From Lonicera japonica (taxonomy: Eukaryota > Streptophyta > Magnoliopsida > Dipsacales > Caprifoliaceae): DNA of 64,000 bases. The position numbers and the translations under genes were made by a program. The stretch spans positions 39,358,969 to 39,422,968 of the forward strand of contig CM038468.1 of the NCBI GenBank assembly GCA_021464415.1, in the 5' to 3' direction. The notes under the pieces were generated by a model that had not been told where the DNA came from, did no database searches, and was given only the letters and a program-made list of their open reading frames with translations. Numbering within the stretch: position 1 is the stretch's first letter; the number at the start of each line of letters is the position of its first letter. Below are positions 1-11,143 of this stretch, piece after piece.

Positions 1-1309
1 CAAGTGTGTGCATTTAATACTTTTGGCAAATCTACTTCAAATACTTTTGGCAATAGATACCACCCTATCATACGATATCACCCTAATTTTTCCTGGAGCT
101 AAAATATTTCTTTGTAACAATAAAACGTATGTGGTACACCAGGTTTTCAAGGTTCCTGAAATAGGCCAGTTACTCAACAAGCTAGACTAATAGTCCCACA
201 ACAATAATTCTTCCAATATCAATCAACACTAATAAGGAGATAGTTCTTGACCCTATGTGAAATTACAATGCTCCAGTCCCATTCTTTAATAATTCACTTA
301 ATGTTGAAGACACTTTTAAAATATTGGCAATGACCATATATCAATTCATTCAACAAACAAATCAGAGAATGCAAAAGTTAAAAAATAATATTGATATTTT
401 AACTAAAAGCCAACTTCAATTCCAACAAAATGTTTAGAGTCAATTGAGCCAACTAACATCTGCCTTAGCTAAAAGACAAAAGGGTACCCCCACCAAGCCA
501 ACATGAGCCAAATCCAAAGGGTAAAACAACCTTTCATGCAGGAACTAATAAGTCCAATTTAGAACACCAACTAGAATAGGCTAATGTTATTAATGCACTA
601 CCATCTAATATTACCACTAAACAACAACAAAGAAAGGAAAAAGATCTTGAATGTCACGATAATAAGTTACAAGAAACTGATAAGAAATAACATAATAATC
701 AAGAATTGAGGACCAATTTACCTAAAACTAATAAAAATGATTAAGCTTTAGGTCCTAATATTAACACTACCCTAAACGAAATGATTCCACATGCGCCTTT
801 TACATCTCAACTAATCAACAATAAAAAGGATTCTCATACAGTGAAATTTTATATGTTTTTCAAAATCTTCAAATCAATATCCTATTTCTCACTACCATAA
901 AGCAAATTCATTCTTATGCTAAATTTATAAAAAACATAGTCAAAAGAAAAACTAGTATTCATAAAGAAGCCTTCATAGCCCAGCACTGCACCTCCTTCTT
1001 TCAAAACCAAGCTGTGATTAAACATAAAGATCTTGGTAGTCAAACAGTCAAGTGTAAGATAAGAAAAATTTTTGAGGAACAAGCTTTATAATATTTAGGA
1101 ACTAGTGTAAACCTACTTCCATATTCTGTTTACCAACAATTGGGGTTAGGTGATTTGAAAAGGACCGACATAAGGTTAAGTCTAGCAGACCTTTCCGTCA
1201 AAATTCCTACGGGTATAATAGCAGATGTCATTGTAAAAGTCGCATAATTTTATTGTCCTATCGATTTCATCATCTTTGATACCCATCACACCCAAGGCAA
1301 ATAATATTT
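1..1309 (+). pseudogene. Athila-type Ty3/gypsy gag-protease remnant, duplicate copy (A1)
   Basis: This stretch matches 12109-13417 nearly base for base with scattered substitutions and small indels. It therefore holds the C-terminal part of the gag-like region and the protease-like region of the same pol-less element. The readable part near 1080-1240 contains the protease-like motif with SVNLLPY followed by a QLGLGDLK-like segment, as in Athila-group polyproteins. Many in-frame stops are present (for example TAG after the QFQQNV-like segment near 435), so it is not coding. The integrase, RT and RNase H regions are absent: the protease remnant runs directly into the LTR at 1310. The 5' part of this copy lies outside the window. 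Confidence 0.75.
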
Positions 1310-2794
1310 TGTTAGTATTTAATTAATGCTTAAATTATGGAGAAATAATATTTATGTTTTTCTTTTGTAGAGAAAAAGTAAATTGTGATAAAAAAAAAAC
1401 CTAAAAAGATGGAATAAGTCAATTAAAGATCGGAAAGGAATATATAAGAAAGAGAGTCCAATCCATATTGTCTCTCCTAATTCAAATACAACTCCTTTTT
1501 CTTTCTCTTAATTAGAATCCTAATTAAACTCATATTTGTTATTTCTTTTATAATTCTAGTTTTCTAAATTTATTAAACTTCTATCTCTTATTTCTATATA
1601 TAGACTCATTCTCTAGATCTAAAATCATAAAAAATATAGGTAGAGATATAAATAGATAGAATACATTGAATATAGATATTATTAGAGAGTTCTAGAGAAA
1701 GAAAATCATCCATATACTAGTCGCTGGATGGCTAAGGTATTGAAGGTGAAGGAGTGAATAGCGTAAAGTCATGTTGTACATGCCAGTTCGAGCATCATAA
1801 ACAGGGATGATTTCTTTTTTAATTTTCTATAGTTTGTATTGAAATGCTTTAATTTTAATTTTAATGATGAATTATTATTTTATTCGCACATGCTCTTTAG
1901 TTTGTACGCTTGGCTAAATTCTCTCCCAAAGGGGAGTGATGAAACCGCCATGGATATAATGTGCTTAATTTTATTTTAGTTAACTTTTAATCATTCTTCC
2001 CAAATTAAAATAGATTTTGAAATTATCATTATTATATAACATGTGTTTTCTTTTGGTGGGTGCTATTTGCACTCCACAAAACATTTTGATAACACTCCAC
2101 TTTTCGTTTGCTCGATAACAAGCAAGAAAGTTCATATTACTCAGTTGATGACAAGCGAGTAAGTGCACGTTACTCGCCTAATGACAAGTGAGTGAAAACT
2201 TCAATACCTTACACGCTTGTCATCGAGTGAGTAACCTGCACTTACTCGCTTGTCATTGAGTGAATGATACATGGAGAAAAACCAAGTATTTGATGGTTTG
2301 CAAACAGTAGTCACTTTTCTTTTTAGTACTTTAATTGTTTTTAAAATAAAGGAAGAGTCTCTTGTGATCACCATAATAAGGGGATGAAGGCGATACCTAT
2401 TTTTATTTACATTAGTTTTAAGGAAAGAATGATGGTGTTTTGAATTTGTTTATATAGGAGGGACGAATATTAAAAATATAATTATATTTTTTTATATCTA
2501 TAGTGGTTGATTTTTTTTCTTTGGAATTTCTTATTAACTTAATTAGTTTAAATTAATGTTAAGTTTCTTAGTTAAGATAATTTCAAAATCAAAATTTAAA
2601 AAAGGTTTTAATCTAAATTCCTAAAATATTGGATTTCAACAAACTTTCTTATTTTTAAGGTGTTAACTTGGATTTGAATCGGCTTCTACTTATTCACTGT
2701 ACTAATTTAATTATTTTACATAAAGTAGGGTTTTTATGCATTTAAGTGCGGAATAAATAACGACAAATTAATTTTAAAAATTCCCCTTAAATCA
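1310..2794 (+). mobile_element. LTR of the Athila-type element, copy A1 (3' LTR)
   Basis: It starts TGTTAGTATTTAATTAATG and ends CCTTAAATCA, matching the 3' LTR at 13418-14898 and the interrupted 5' LTR at 5148-9848. After removing the 260-bp MITE at 2055 and one 9-bp target copy, its length is about 1.22 kb, close to the other two copies. It contains a tRNA-like module near 1725-1815. The 3' flank is shared with the second copy, so this is a segmental duplicate rather than an independent insertion. Confidence 0.7.
2055..2314. mobile_element. MULE-type MITE in LTR copy A1
   Basis: The left end is GGTGGGTGCTATTTGCAC and the right end, read inverted, begins GTGACTACTGTTTGCAAACC. The flanks are a perfect 9-bp duplication TTTTCTTTT (2046-2054 and 2315-2323), the Mutator-superfamily signature. 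The corresponding LTR at 7720 has the empty site, which confirms both boundaries. The interior is made of inverted and direct copies of a GACAAGCGAGTAAGTGCAC-like motif. The left end resembles the MULE at 50938-55634, so that element family could have supplied the transposase (inference). Confidence 0.8.
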
Positions 2795-3374
2795 CATTGT
2801 AATAAATATCTTCTATTATTTTGGCAAGTATTATCAAATTAGAAAGATAACTTAACTTAAAATTTTGGAATAACTTTTTAGCACTTTGTTCGAAAGTATC
2901 ATAAACCTCTGACATTTGCTATAATAAACCGACTTTTTTGCATTTGATACAAAATGTCAAAAAAAAAAATTACAGTGCAAACATTTGTTAAAAAATGCTG
3001 ATAATTTACTAGATTTTGTATATAATATTAGAATGGCATAAACTCCAAACGTTTAGTACAAAATGTGAAAAAAGTATTAATATTGTCCGCACTTATTGAA
3101 AAGCGCCGCAAATTTGCGGCATTTGCTTTGAAATACTATAAATTCTCAACATTTTGTACAAAATATCGAAAAAAGTATTAATATCACTGGCACTTATTGG
3201 AGAGTGCCACAAATTTGCGGAATTTGTTATGAAATGCATAAATTCTTGGTGTTTTGTATAAAATATTGTAAATTCCCTGCATTTTTATTAAAAAGTGTTG
3301 GAAAAACTTTTTTCTCGTTATTTATTTATAGTACAGCTAAATAAATGGCATAAAAACCAAATTTTCTCATAGTG
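2795..3374. mobile_element. Truncated CACTA (En/Spm) element end, copy A1
   Basis: The right boundary is TTTTCTCATAGTG, whose inverse is CACTATGAGAAAA, a CACTA-type terminus with one change from the copy at 15477. Inside are about four degenerate tandem units of roughly 110 bp around GCCGCAAATTTGCGGC, typical of CACTA subterminal repeats. No matching left terminus is present, so only one end survives, abutting the LTR at 2794. Confidence 0.6.
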
Positions 3375-3651
3375 TATGCAGGTATATTAAATTGGCATAT
3401 ATTCTTTAATACAAATGGTGATATCCTCGATCCACTCCCTTCAAGAGTGCCAATTCAACATTAAAGTATAAATCCCGAGGTTTCCAAAATGTATTTTTTG
3501 TATAAATTTTCAAAGAAATGAATAAGGCTAAAATGAACTACTACCAACATAACTAATCTGATGAAGCAATGCAGGCAATCCCCAATTTTTAAAAAAAAAG
3601 GATAAATAGATTGGTCATGTTTGCCAAAAATTAAAACATATGTAAAGATTA
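3375..3651. other. Duplicated flank up to the assembly gap
   Basis: Non-coding sequence matching 15478-15745 with small indels. The match continues until the N run begins, so the true end of the duplication on this side is hidden by the gap. Confidence 0.7.
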
Positions 3652-3751
3652 NNNNNNNNNNNNNNNNNNNNNNNNNNNNNNNNNNNNNNNNNNNNNNNNN
3701 NNNNNNNNNNNNNNNNNNNNNNNNNNNNNNNNNNNNNNNNNNNNNNNNNNN
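3652..3751. other. Assembly gap of 100 N
   Basis: Exactly 100 N, a conventional placeholder for a gap of unknown size. It sits where the A1 duplicate stops, so order and distance across it are uncertain. Confidence 0.98.
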
Positions 3752-3849
3752 AGAATCTTTTTTTTATTTTTTTTGAACCCAAAAAAACACCTCATGAAAT
3801 ATCATTAATAATCAGGGAATGAATCTAATCTGGGAACAAGGAATCCCAT

Positions 3850-4770
3850 CTTTCTGAAAATGAAATAGATAAAGCATAATGCACCAACTTACAAGTCATT
3901 GTATTGGCTGTTCTCGGAACATATCGAAACACAAAATTATAATCAAAACATTTCTCCTTAATCTATCTAACAATTTTTTCCAACTCATTAACGGCCGCCA
4001 TGCTTGATGAAAGAAGATTAATCACCCTTTGGCAATGACTCTCCAACTCTACGTGGTGAAGGCCTCAGGAGATGGCTTTCTCTACCACACAAAGAATGGC
4101 TATAGCCTTTGAGATTTCTACTAAAAAAGTACCCTCAAATCGCTTAGATAGCCATTGAAAAAGCAGCTATACCACTATTGTTCCTACCAATCAACCCAAC
4201 TCCTTGGTACTTGGAGCTACAAGACACTGACGCATCAACATTAATACGAATCCAAGGATTAAGAGGCTTACAATCTTCGGAACAACTTGTGGGCCGGCAT
4301 GAACTTTTAGAACACCATGCACTGCCTCGTAGCTTTGGCAAACAAGAAAGTAGCTTTGAAACAATCACTTATCTACCGTTACATTTACTTTCTCAAAAAA
4401 CTAAGTGATTACACGTTTCCACCACAGCCACTAACAAAAAACTAAAAATCAGAAGGACAGAGATCATCCTATGTAGCTCCAAAAGAAATGAATGACATCC
4501 CACAAGTTAAGCATACACAAATCGGTCTAGCACTCAGCGAAAACTGAGCATTGCCAAACTTCTTAGGCACAAAGGCACTCAAATAACATATGAAACGATT
4601 CCTCTACTACCGCCAAATCACAACAACTGCATTGAGGAGAGACACGAAACCCCCTTTGTCTAAGAAGCACGTTGGTAGGAATGGCATTTAATAAAATCCT
4701 CCAAATAAAGTTAAGAACCTTCTTAGGCAAAGGAGAGTGCCAAATATTTTTCTTTTTTCAAAAAGATGTT
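3850..4770 (-). pseudogene. LINE remnant: zf-RVT and RNase H domains
   Basis: Read on the minus strand, 4770-4440 encodes a zf-RVT-like zinc-binding domain of plant non-LTR retrotransposons: a LPKKVLNFIWRILLNAIPT segment, LRQRGF, then CSCC and a histidine-containing HMLFECL motif. It is followed at 4290-3850 by an RNase H-like domain containing RINVDASVS, GVGLIGRN, and further on FRYVPRTANTM. Stops (for example after LFECLCA) and frame breaks disrupt it. The order zf-RVT then RNase H is that of the C-terminus of plant L1-type ORF2 or related RNase-H-like proteins. The RT domain is missing, so this is a fragment with no function expected. Confidence 0.7.
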
Positions 4771-4960
4771 TTAGTTTAAGTATTTCAGCCCCAATAAAAA
4801 TTGGCCGGTAAAAGCTTGTTAGTTAGAAAGTTTTGTTTTTTTGTTTTTTTGTTTTTTTTTTTTTTTTGGGTGGGTGGTAATTCAAAAAACACTTAAACCC
4901 CAAAGTTGACAGATTTGTTAAAACACTAACGAAATGGTTGTCGTGTGCCTTCCATGTGGG

Positions 4961-5147
4961 CACCAATAAACAAAATACACCAATCTATCCATTTAAAACA
5001 TAATTTTTTTGAATTACCCTCATTTATTTTATAAAATATCCATTAATCCTCTTTCCATGTTCAACTACATAGTGGGTGTTTTATAAAAATAGGTGAGGTA
5101 ATTCGAAAAAAATATGTTTAAATTGATAGATTGGTGTATTTTTGTCC
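4961..5147. repeat. Foldback (hairpin) MITE-like sequence
   Basis: The arms at about 4969-5042 and 5075-5146 are inverted copies of each other, about 70 bp each with a few mismatches (AATACACCAATCTATC against GATAGATTGGTGTATT), with a 30-bp loop. The right arm abuts the start of the Athila-type 5' LTR. No clear target duplication was found, so the class is undetermined. Confidence 0.6.
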
Positions 5148-5829
5148 ATTTAGTATTTAATTAATGCTTAAATTGTAGAGAAATAATATTGAGATAATGG
5201 TTATAGGACCTCGCTTCGTATTTTTTTATAACTCTAAGGACAGACTCATATTTAATAAAGGGAAATGGTACTAATTTCGTAATTTGATTTTACAATAAAG
5301 ACACTTTTCATAATGTTAATTTATTTTAAGGAAAATGATAAAATTAATGGACAAAAATACCCTAAACAGTGCCACACTCTCTCTCTCCTCCCGTCTCTTT
5401 CTCAACCCCTAAATAGTTATCCTCTTTCTTCAACCTCCTCACCAACGATCTCACTTCTTCTACCATCACCACCACCCGACTCTTCGATCGTATCATCGAG
5501 AGAAGCGCCGTTCTCATCATCTTATTCTTCTTCTTTTCTCTACAGGTGTAATTATAAAACAGATATAACTTTTGATCAAAACCGTTGGATTTGGCTATTT
5601 TTTGTATATGTTGTTCAGAAGACGAAGTTACTATAATTAAGCAAAAAATTAAGACGATCGGAGATCGTTTTGCAATTGAAATTGAACAATTTCGACAGCC
5701 TGGCAGGATTTGAAAAAAAAAATCTAATCGAAACTCTTTTTTTTTTTACGAACCCTACGCCGATCCATATAAATATAAAAAAAATTGAGTGGATGATGAT
5801 CTCATTAACTTTGTTGTTATCTGTTTTGT

Positions 5830-6935
5830 ATTGGTGCTAAAGCCATTTTAGCACCAATGTTCTAGCACCATTGGTGGTTTTGATACTAAAATCATCTTGA
5901 TGTGTAGCATTAGATGGGTGCAAAATCTATTTTAGCACCATGAATTTTTTGTTCTTTGTTTTTCTATTGGTGCAAAAACCATTTAACACCAATTCTTATG
6001 AAACCTGAGATATTATAAGGATTTGTGCTAAACAGTTTTAGCACCAATGGTGCTAAAACCATTTAGCATCAATTCTGATATGACGTGAAATGTTATAAAG
6101 AATGATGCTGAATAGATTTAGCACCATTAGTTAGGGGTGTCCATCTGATCCGATCCGATTTGTTCATTTTAAACCATCCGCATCCTATTTGATCCGATAT
6201 CCATTTTAAGTTTGGCATCCAATCCAATTCAACACACTTTACCAATCCAATCTAATTAAATGTTGGATTGGATCGGTTTCGATCCGATCCGATTAGAAGT
6301 TTAAAATAAAATATAATATATTCTTAAAATGTTCAATTTTAATGTAAAACAAGACGTAAACTAATTGTAAATTAAATATAATCCATTAAAAATAAAGTTC
6401 AAGTGTTCAACCAAATAGTTTCAAGTTAAAATGTCTAATGTTTAACCAAAAATACATAATTAAACCAAGTGACAAACCATACATGTATGAATTAGAAAGA
6501 AAAGCAAATAAGGATGATAAGCTCGTCTGATTGTTCAATCCTATTTGTTTAAGTTTTTTATTATTTCAATTAAAATCCCTTATTTTATGAATATTTTAAA
6601 GTGATCCCTTGTATATATTATATCATGCCACCAATGAGGGAGAGACATGTGGTAACTCTAATAATGGATTGGATCAGTTCTTAGAGCACATCAAACTGGA
6701 ACCAATCCAATTTTCTCTGTTTTTCCAATCCAATCATCCATAAAATCCAAGAAAAATGGATTGGTTTGGATTTGATTGGATCAGTTCCTCAGTTTGGATT
6801 GGATTGGATCAGTTCCTCAGTTTGGATTGGATTCTGGACACGCCTACCATTGGTGTTAAAACCATTTTAGCACCATAGATGTTAAACAGATTTAGCACAA
6901 ATTCTGATGAAATGTGAGATGTTATAAGAAAGGGG
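5830..6935. repeat. Degenerate minisatellite (GCACCA/TGGTGC palindromic units), interrupted
   Basis: Units of roughly 100 bp carry TTTAGCACCAATGGTGCTAA followed by TCTGATGAAATGTGAGATG and TTATAAGGATTTGTGC-like segments, repeated about three times between 5830 and 6131 and once more at 6847-6935. The hAT element at 6132-6846 interrupts the array. Confidence 0.65.
6132..6846. mobile_element. Non-autonomous hAT element
   Basis: The terminal inverted repeats are TAGGGGTGTCCA and TAGGCGTGTCCA (right end inverted), one mismatch in 12. The flanks are an 8-bp duplication with one mismatch, CCATTAGT at 6124-6131 and CCATTGGT at 6847-6854. Subterminal regions are rich in GGATTGGATC / GATCCGATCC motifs in both orientations. 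No transposase ORF. It is nested inside the MULE-like element, so it is the younger insertion. Confidence 0.75.
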
Positions 6936-7865
6936 TATTAGTGTCTTTTTTGTACAGTGCATGACTTTAATTTATACGGCTAATTTGTAAGTATCCTTTA
7001 TAATTATGTTATTATTGGAATGAGCTCTTATGTCCAATTGCCCCAATAATAGTTATCTTTTTCTTTTGTGGGGAACAAGTAAATTATGATAAAAAAAACC
7101 TAAAAAGGTGAAAGAAGTCAATTAAAGACCAGAAAGGAATATAGAAGAAAAAGAGTCCAATCCATATATATTCTCTCATAATTCAAGTACAACTCATTTT
7201 TTGCTCTCTTAATTAGAATCCTAATTGAACTCATATTTGTTATTTCTTTTACAATTCTAGTTTTCTAAATTTATTAAATTTCTATCTCTTATTCCTATAT
7301 ATAGATCCATTATAGATAGGATAGATTGAATATATATATATATCTATATATTTAATTTTAAGAGAGTCTAGAGAGAGAATTTTTTCATATACTAGTTCTA
7401 GCAGCTGAAGTATTGAAGGTGAAGGAGTGAACATCATAAAGCCGTGCAATACACGCCAATTCGAATATCATAAATAGGGATGTATTCTCTTTTAATTTTC
7501 TATGGTTTGTATTAAAATGATTTAATTTTAATTTTAATTTAATGATGAATTATTATTTATTTACATGTGCTCTTTAATTAGTATTCTTGGCTAAATTCTC
7601 TCCCAAAGGGAAGTGATGAAACCGCTATCAATATAATGTGCTTAATTTAATTCTAGTTAATTTTTAATCATTCGTTCCGAATTAAAATAAAATTTGAAAT
7701 TATCATTATTATAATATATGTTTTCTTTTTAATACTTTAATTGTTTTTAAAAAAAAAAATGATCTCTTATGATCACCATAATAAAGGGATACATGTTATG
7801 CCTATTTTTATTTAAATTAGTTTTAAAGAAAAGTGATGGTATTTTGAATTTGTTAATATAGTAGG

Positions 7866-9485
7866 TGTAGGTCGAAAAATACCCTAGAGGGGGGTGAATA
7901 GGGTTTTTAAAACTAAATGCGAATTTAAAAATCTTTTCAAAAAGTTTAAGTAAAACAATTTACTTAACAAATATATATCAAGGAATGTAAGTAATAACAA
8001 ACAATCATAATAAAGAGATTGAGTTAGAAAGATTGAACCGATCGAAGTCGAAGATTTTTTGTCCACACGGTTCGGCTTGTTCCCCTACTCCGCGCTCGGT
8101 TAGTTCCCCGAGAACTTCCACTAAAACCGATCTCCTTCCGGGTGAAGATCAAACCACTACAAGTGTATTCTTCTCACACACTCTACAAGTATTGCTACAC
8201 CACAATACTCTCACAAGATACCCTCTTGCTAACCTTGTGAAATTTACCTTTCACAATTTCTAAACAAGAATTTACCTTCTTGTTTTTCTTATGAGATTTA
8301 CCTCTCACAATTGAATACAAAATTGTTTGGTGATTCACACCAATTTACAATAACTCTCTCAAGTGTGTAAAGAATACAATTTGAAGCTCACACTAGAGAT
8401 ATCAAAATTGATCAAAATATATAGCTCAAAAATGAAGAATATGATCAATAATACTTGAATAACTTTGTATATATGTAAAATAAGTTTGTAGAATGATTCA
8501 AGTGTGTTAAAACATGTCTAAGACATCATATTTATAGCTTGCAAAACCATATGGCCGTTGGGGATGATTAAGAGAGGTTTTGGCTCCAAGGTATACATTT
8601 TCAAACTTTCCAACAGCTAGTTTTGACAAAACAATTCAACATTGTTTTGTTAATTTCTCTCAATTAGACCGTTGGATCATGCTCAAAAATTTAGTCAAAA
8701 TTTCCAGGAGATGTTTTCTAACTACTGTAAAAATTTCAAAATGATCGGAGTTCGGGAAGGCCTCCATTTTACCGTTAGATCAAAACTGGGCAAAAACTAA
8801 GCGAATTTTAAACGAAAATAAAAAATATTTTTCCAATTTAATAATTTAGTTCCAAATAAAATTCTAATGATTTATGAACCTCAAATATATGTTTCTAAGA
8901 TACCCATTTTTATTATAGCTTAAAATATGATCATTTAAAATTAATATAAATTTATTTGAAACTCGGTTTTTAAAATGATGTTTTCAAATAAATTCAATTT
9001 CAAGCTAGTTTGAATCAATTTAAAAGATGTAAGAATATGTTTGAGCTATATAATCAATCAATTAAGAAAATTTACATTAATCATAAGCAAACACTCAATT
9101 ACCGAATAGATGAGTCTTCGAATGTTTCGATTTGTTTCTTCAAATTGATTCTTCACTTGAAGCTTTTCCCTTGAAGCTTTTGCATATGATTCTTGATCTT
9201 TATGCTTCATGGATTTGCATTGCTAGCTTGTGGGTGATGAGATTGATCTTCTTGTCTTCCAACGCTTGTAGAAGAATGATCTGAATTCGGGTGAATCGTT
9301 AGTCGAATGCTTCGTTGACTTGATCGGATATTGATTGAATGATCCTGTCAAACTTCCTTTGAGTAATCATGCTATTCTTGATTTTCCAAATAAGAAATCT
9401 ATAATCTTATATCAAGAACATGTTAAATTACACATGATTAATTTATTGTTATTATCAAAATAAGATTAAGACTTCATGGTCAACA
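7866..9485 (-). mobile_element. Solo LTR of a SIRE-like Ty1/copia element
   Basis: It begins TGTAGGTCGAAAAATACC and ends GGTCAACA. Read on the minus strand it is TGTTGACC...CCTACA, the same termini as the plus-strand LTR at 23273-26201, which is preceded by a polypurine tract and so fixes the orientation. A perfect 5-bp target duplication GTAGG flanks it (7861-7865, 9486-9490), and the empty site ATATAGTAGGGATG is seen near 14531. No internal domain remains, so it arose by LTR-LTR recombination. The identification as SIRE-like rests on the polypurine-tract and LTR-end style and is tentative. Confidence 0.8.
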
Positions 9486-9849
9486 GTAGGGATGAATATT
9501 AAAAATATGATTACATTTTTTTTGTCCATGGTGATGGATTCTCTTTCCTTAGAATTTCTTATTATTGATTATTTGCTTGCTTCTTTAACTTAATTAGTTT
9601 AAATTAATGTTTAGTTTCTTAGTTAAGATAATTTCAAAATCAAAATTTAAAAACAGTTTTAATCTAAATTCCTAAAATATTAGATTTCAACAAACTTTCT
9701 TATTTTTAAGGCATTAACTTGGATTTAGATCAACTCCTACTTATTTGTTGTACTAATTTAATTATTTTACATAAAAGTGGGGGCTTTATGCATTTAAGTG
9801 CGGAATAAAACAACGACAAATTAATTTTAAAAAAATTCCCTTAAATCAT

Positions 9850-9862
9850 TGGTGCTGTTGCC
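9850..9862 (+). promoter_or_regulatory. Primer binding site of the Athila-type element
   Basis: TGGTGCTGTTGCC lies two bases after the 5' LTR end. It resembles the TGGCGCCGTTGCC primer binding site known from Athila/Tat elements, with two C-to-T changes, which fits methylation-driven decay of a CpG-containing site. Confidence 0.65.
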
Positions 9863-11143
9863 AATTTCAAGTTTCATAATATTTAAGGAAATTTGAAAAA
9901 ATCCAAAATATTTTTTGGACCCTCTCCCTTCGTCCCTATTTCTTATTAAAAAAATTGAAAAAAAAACAGAAAGTTAAAAAAAAAGTTTTATTATTATTTT
10001 TTAATTATTAATAAAAAAAAATTCTAAAAAAAAGGTAAATTTTAAAATAAAATCTGAAAAAACAAAAAACAGAAAGTAAGAAAAAATTTCTTATTTTCGT
10101 TTATTTTAATTATTAAAAAAATATTCTAAAAAAAATACAGAAAGTTCAAAAAATAAAACAAAAAAAGAAAAGAAAGTTTTGTTATTATTATAAAAAAAAT
10201 TAATTCTGGAACAAAAAAAATAGTGAATTTAAAGGTGAGCAAATCTATTTTACAACTTAAATAATTTCTGAAGCAAACAAGAAAATAAGTAGTGCTGCTT
10301 GGAATTAAACTTAAACTTGGGTTTGATTGAACCAGCAAAAACTTCTTTACCACTTAAAAAACCAATATTGTAACCGCCAGGAATTGAACGCACGTGTGCT
10401 CAACAAAATGATTACCATCTTTCCAAGTAAGAAACTAAAATTTTATGTTTCGGTTAAATATTGTTTCCCTTTCTACCGGGTGAGCAGTTGCAAAGTTTCA
10501 AATTATATTCTAGTTTCAAAAAAAAAAAAAAAAATTACCTTTAAGTTAGATGATTTAGGCGTTTTTAGGTTCCCTTACCTTTAGGTTAGATAACTTAGAC
10601 GCTTTGTACTTAGGTCCCTATATTTTATTTTATTTGCTTATTTATTTGTGCATATTGAATTTAGCATCTATATTAAAATATTAGTTAAGGGCAACTTTCC
10701 TATCGAGATAAGGATTGGATTTCATCACCAATTCTTTTCCACCTAAGTTAAAAATCACCATGCACTTGTTAAATCCCGAGCCTCAAATTTATTTATCTAA
10801 AATTAATTAGACAATGCAAGATAATTGTTGGCCACTCGAGTGAATACCTTTTTAATTTAGCAGCGCCTAGGTGAGTTCTATCAAAGCGGCAGCATAATGT
10901 CAAAAGTAGCTGAGTTTTAAGTGGCACTCTTTGTGACCCCTCTAGTATTTCTTGAAAACTTAATCTGTTGTTAGATTGGAACCCTTAACTAGTAACCTTT
11001 CAATTTTCTCGATAAAGATAGGAATAGCATAGATCACTAATTCTATTAAAATACTCTACCTTCACTAATTTGAAAATAATAAATCCATTGCTTAATTAGA
11101 TTGCCCTTTAGAAATTGATTGCACCTAGGATTTTGCGTGGTTT
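9863..11143 (+). other. 5' leader region of the Athila-type element
   Basis: Non-coding. 9890-10230 is strongly A-rich with many oligo-A runs. A short stretch near 10370-10510 looks like an inverted tRNA-derived sequence (AGGAATTGAACGC resembles an inverted box B), at low confidence. No credible gene. Confidence 0.5.

Larger units (their letters stand above)
5191..7044. mobile_element. Non-autonomous MULE-like element inserted in the LTR
   Basis: Comparison with the other two LTR copies gives exact boundaries. The flanks are a 9-bp duplication with one mismatch (AATAATATT at 5182-5190, AATAATAGT at 7045-7053). The ends are weakly inverted: GAGATAATGGTTATAGGACC on the left and GGGGCAATTGGACATAAGAG on the right read inverted. 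No transposase is visible. A proline/serine-rich ORF at 5313-5636 is low-complexity and unconvincing. The interior holds a GCACCAATGGTGCTAAAACC minisatellite and a hAT element. Confidence 0.65.
5148..9848 (+). mobile_element. 5' LTR of the Athila-type element, split by nested insertions
   Basis: The segments 5148-5190, 7054-7865 and 9491-9848 join into one LTR that aligns with 13418-14898 (without its MITE) and 1310-2794. Subtracting the insertions at 5191-7044 and 7866-9485 plus one target copy each leaves about 1.21 kb, equal to the other copies. It lacks the MULE-type MITE carried by both other LTR copies (empty site at 7720). It is directly followed by a primer binding site, which identifies it as the 5' LTR. 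The first few bases are diverged, so the start is approximate. Confidence 0.75.

Noticed and set aside
1725..1815. A functional tRNA gene
   Set aside because: No acceptor stem pairing could be drawn and it lies inside all three LTR copies; kept only as a tRNA-like finding.
5313..5636. 107-codon Ser/Pro-rich ORF
   Set aside because: Low-complexity translation of pyrimidine-rich DNA inside a non-autonomous transposon, no homologue recognised.
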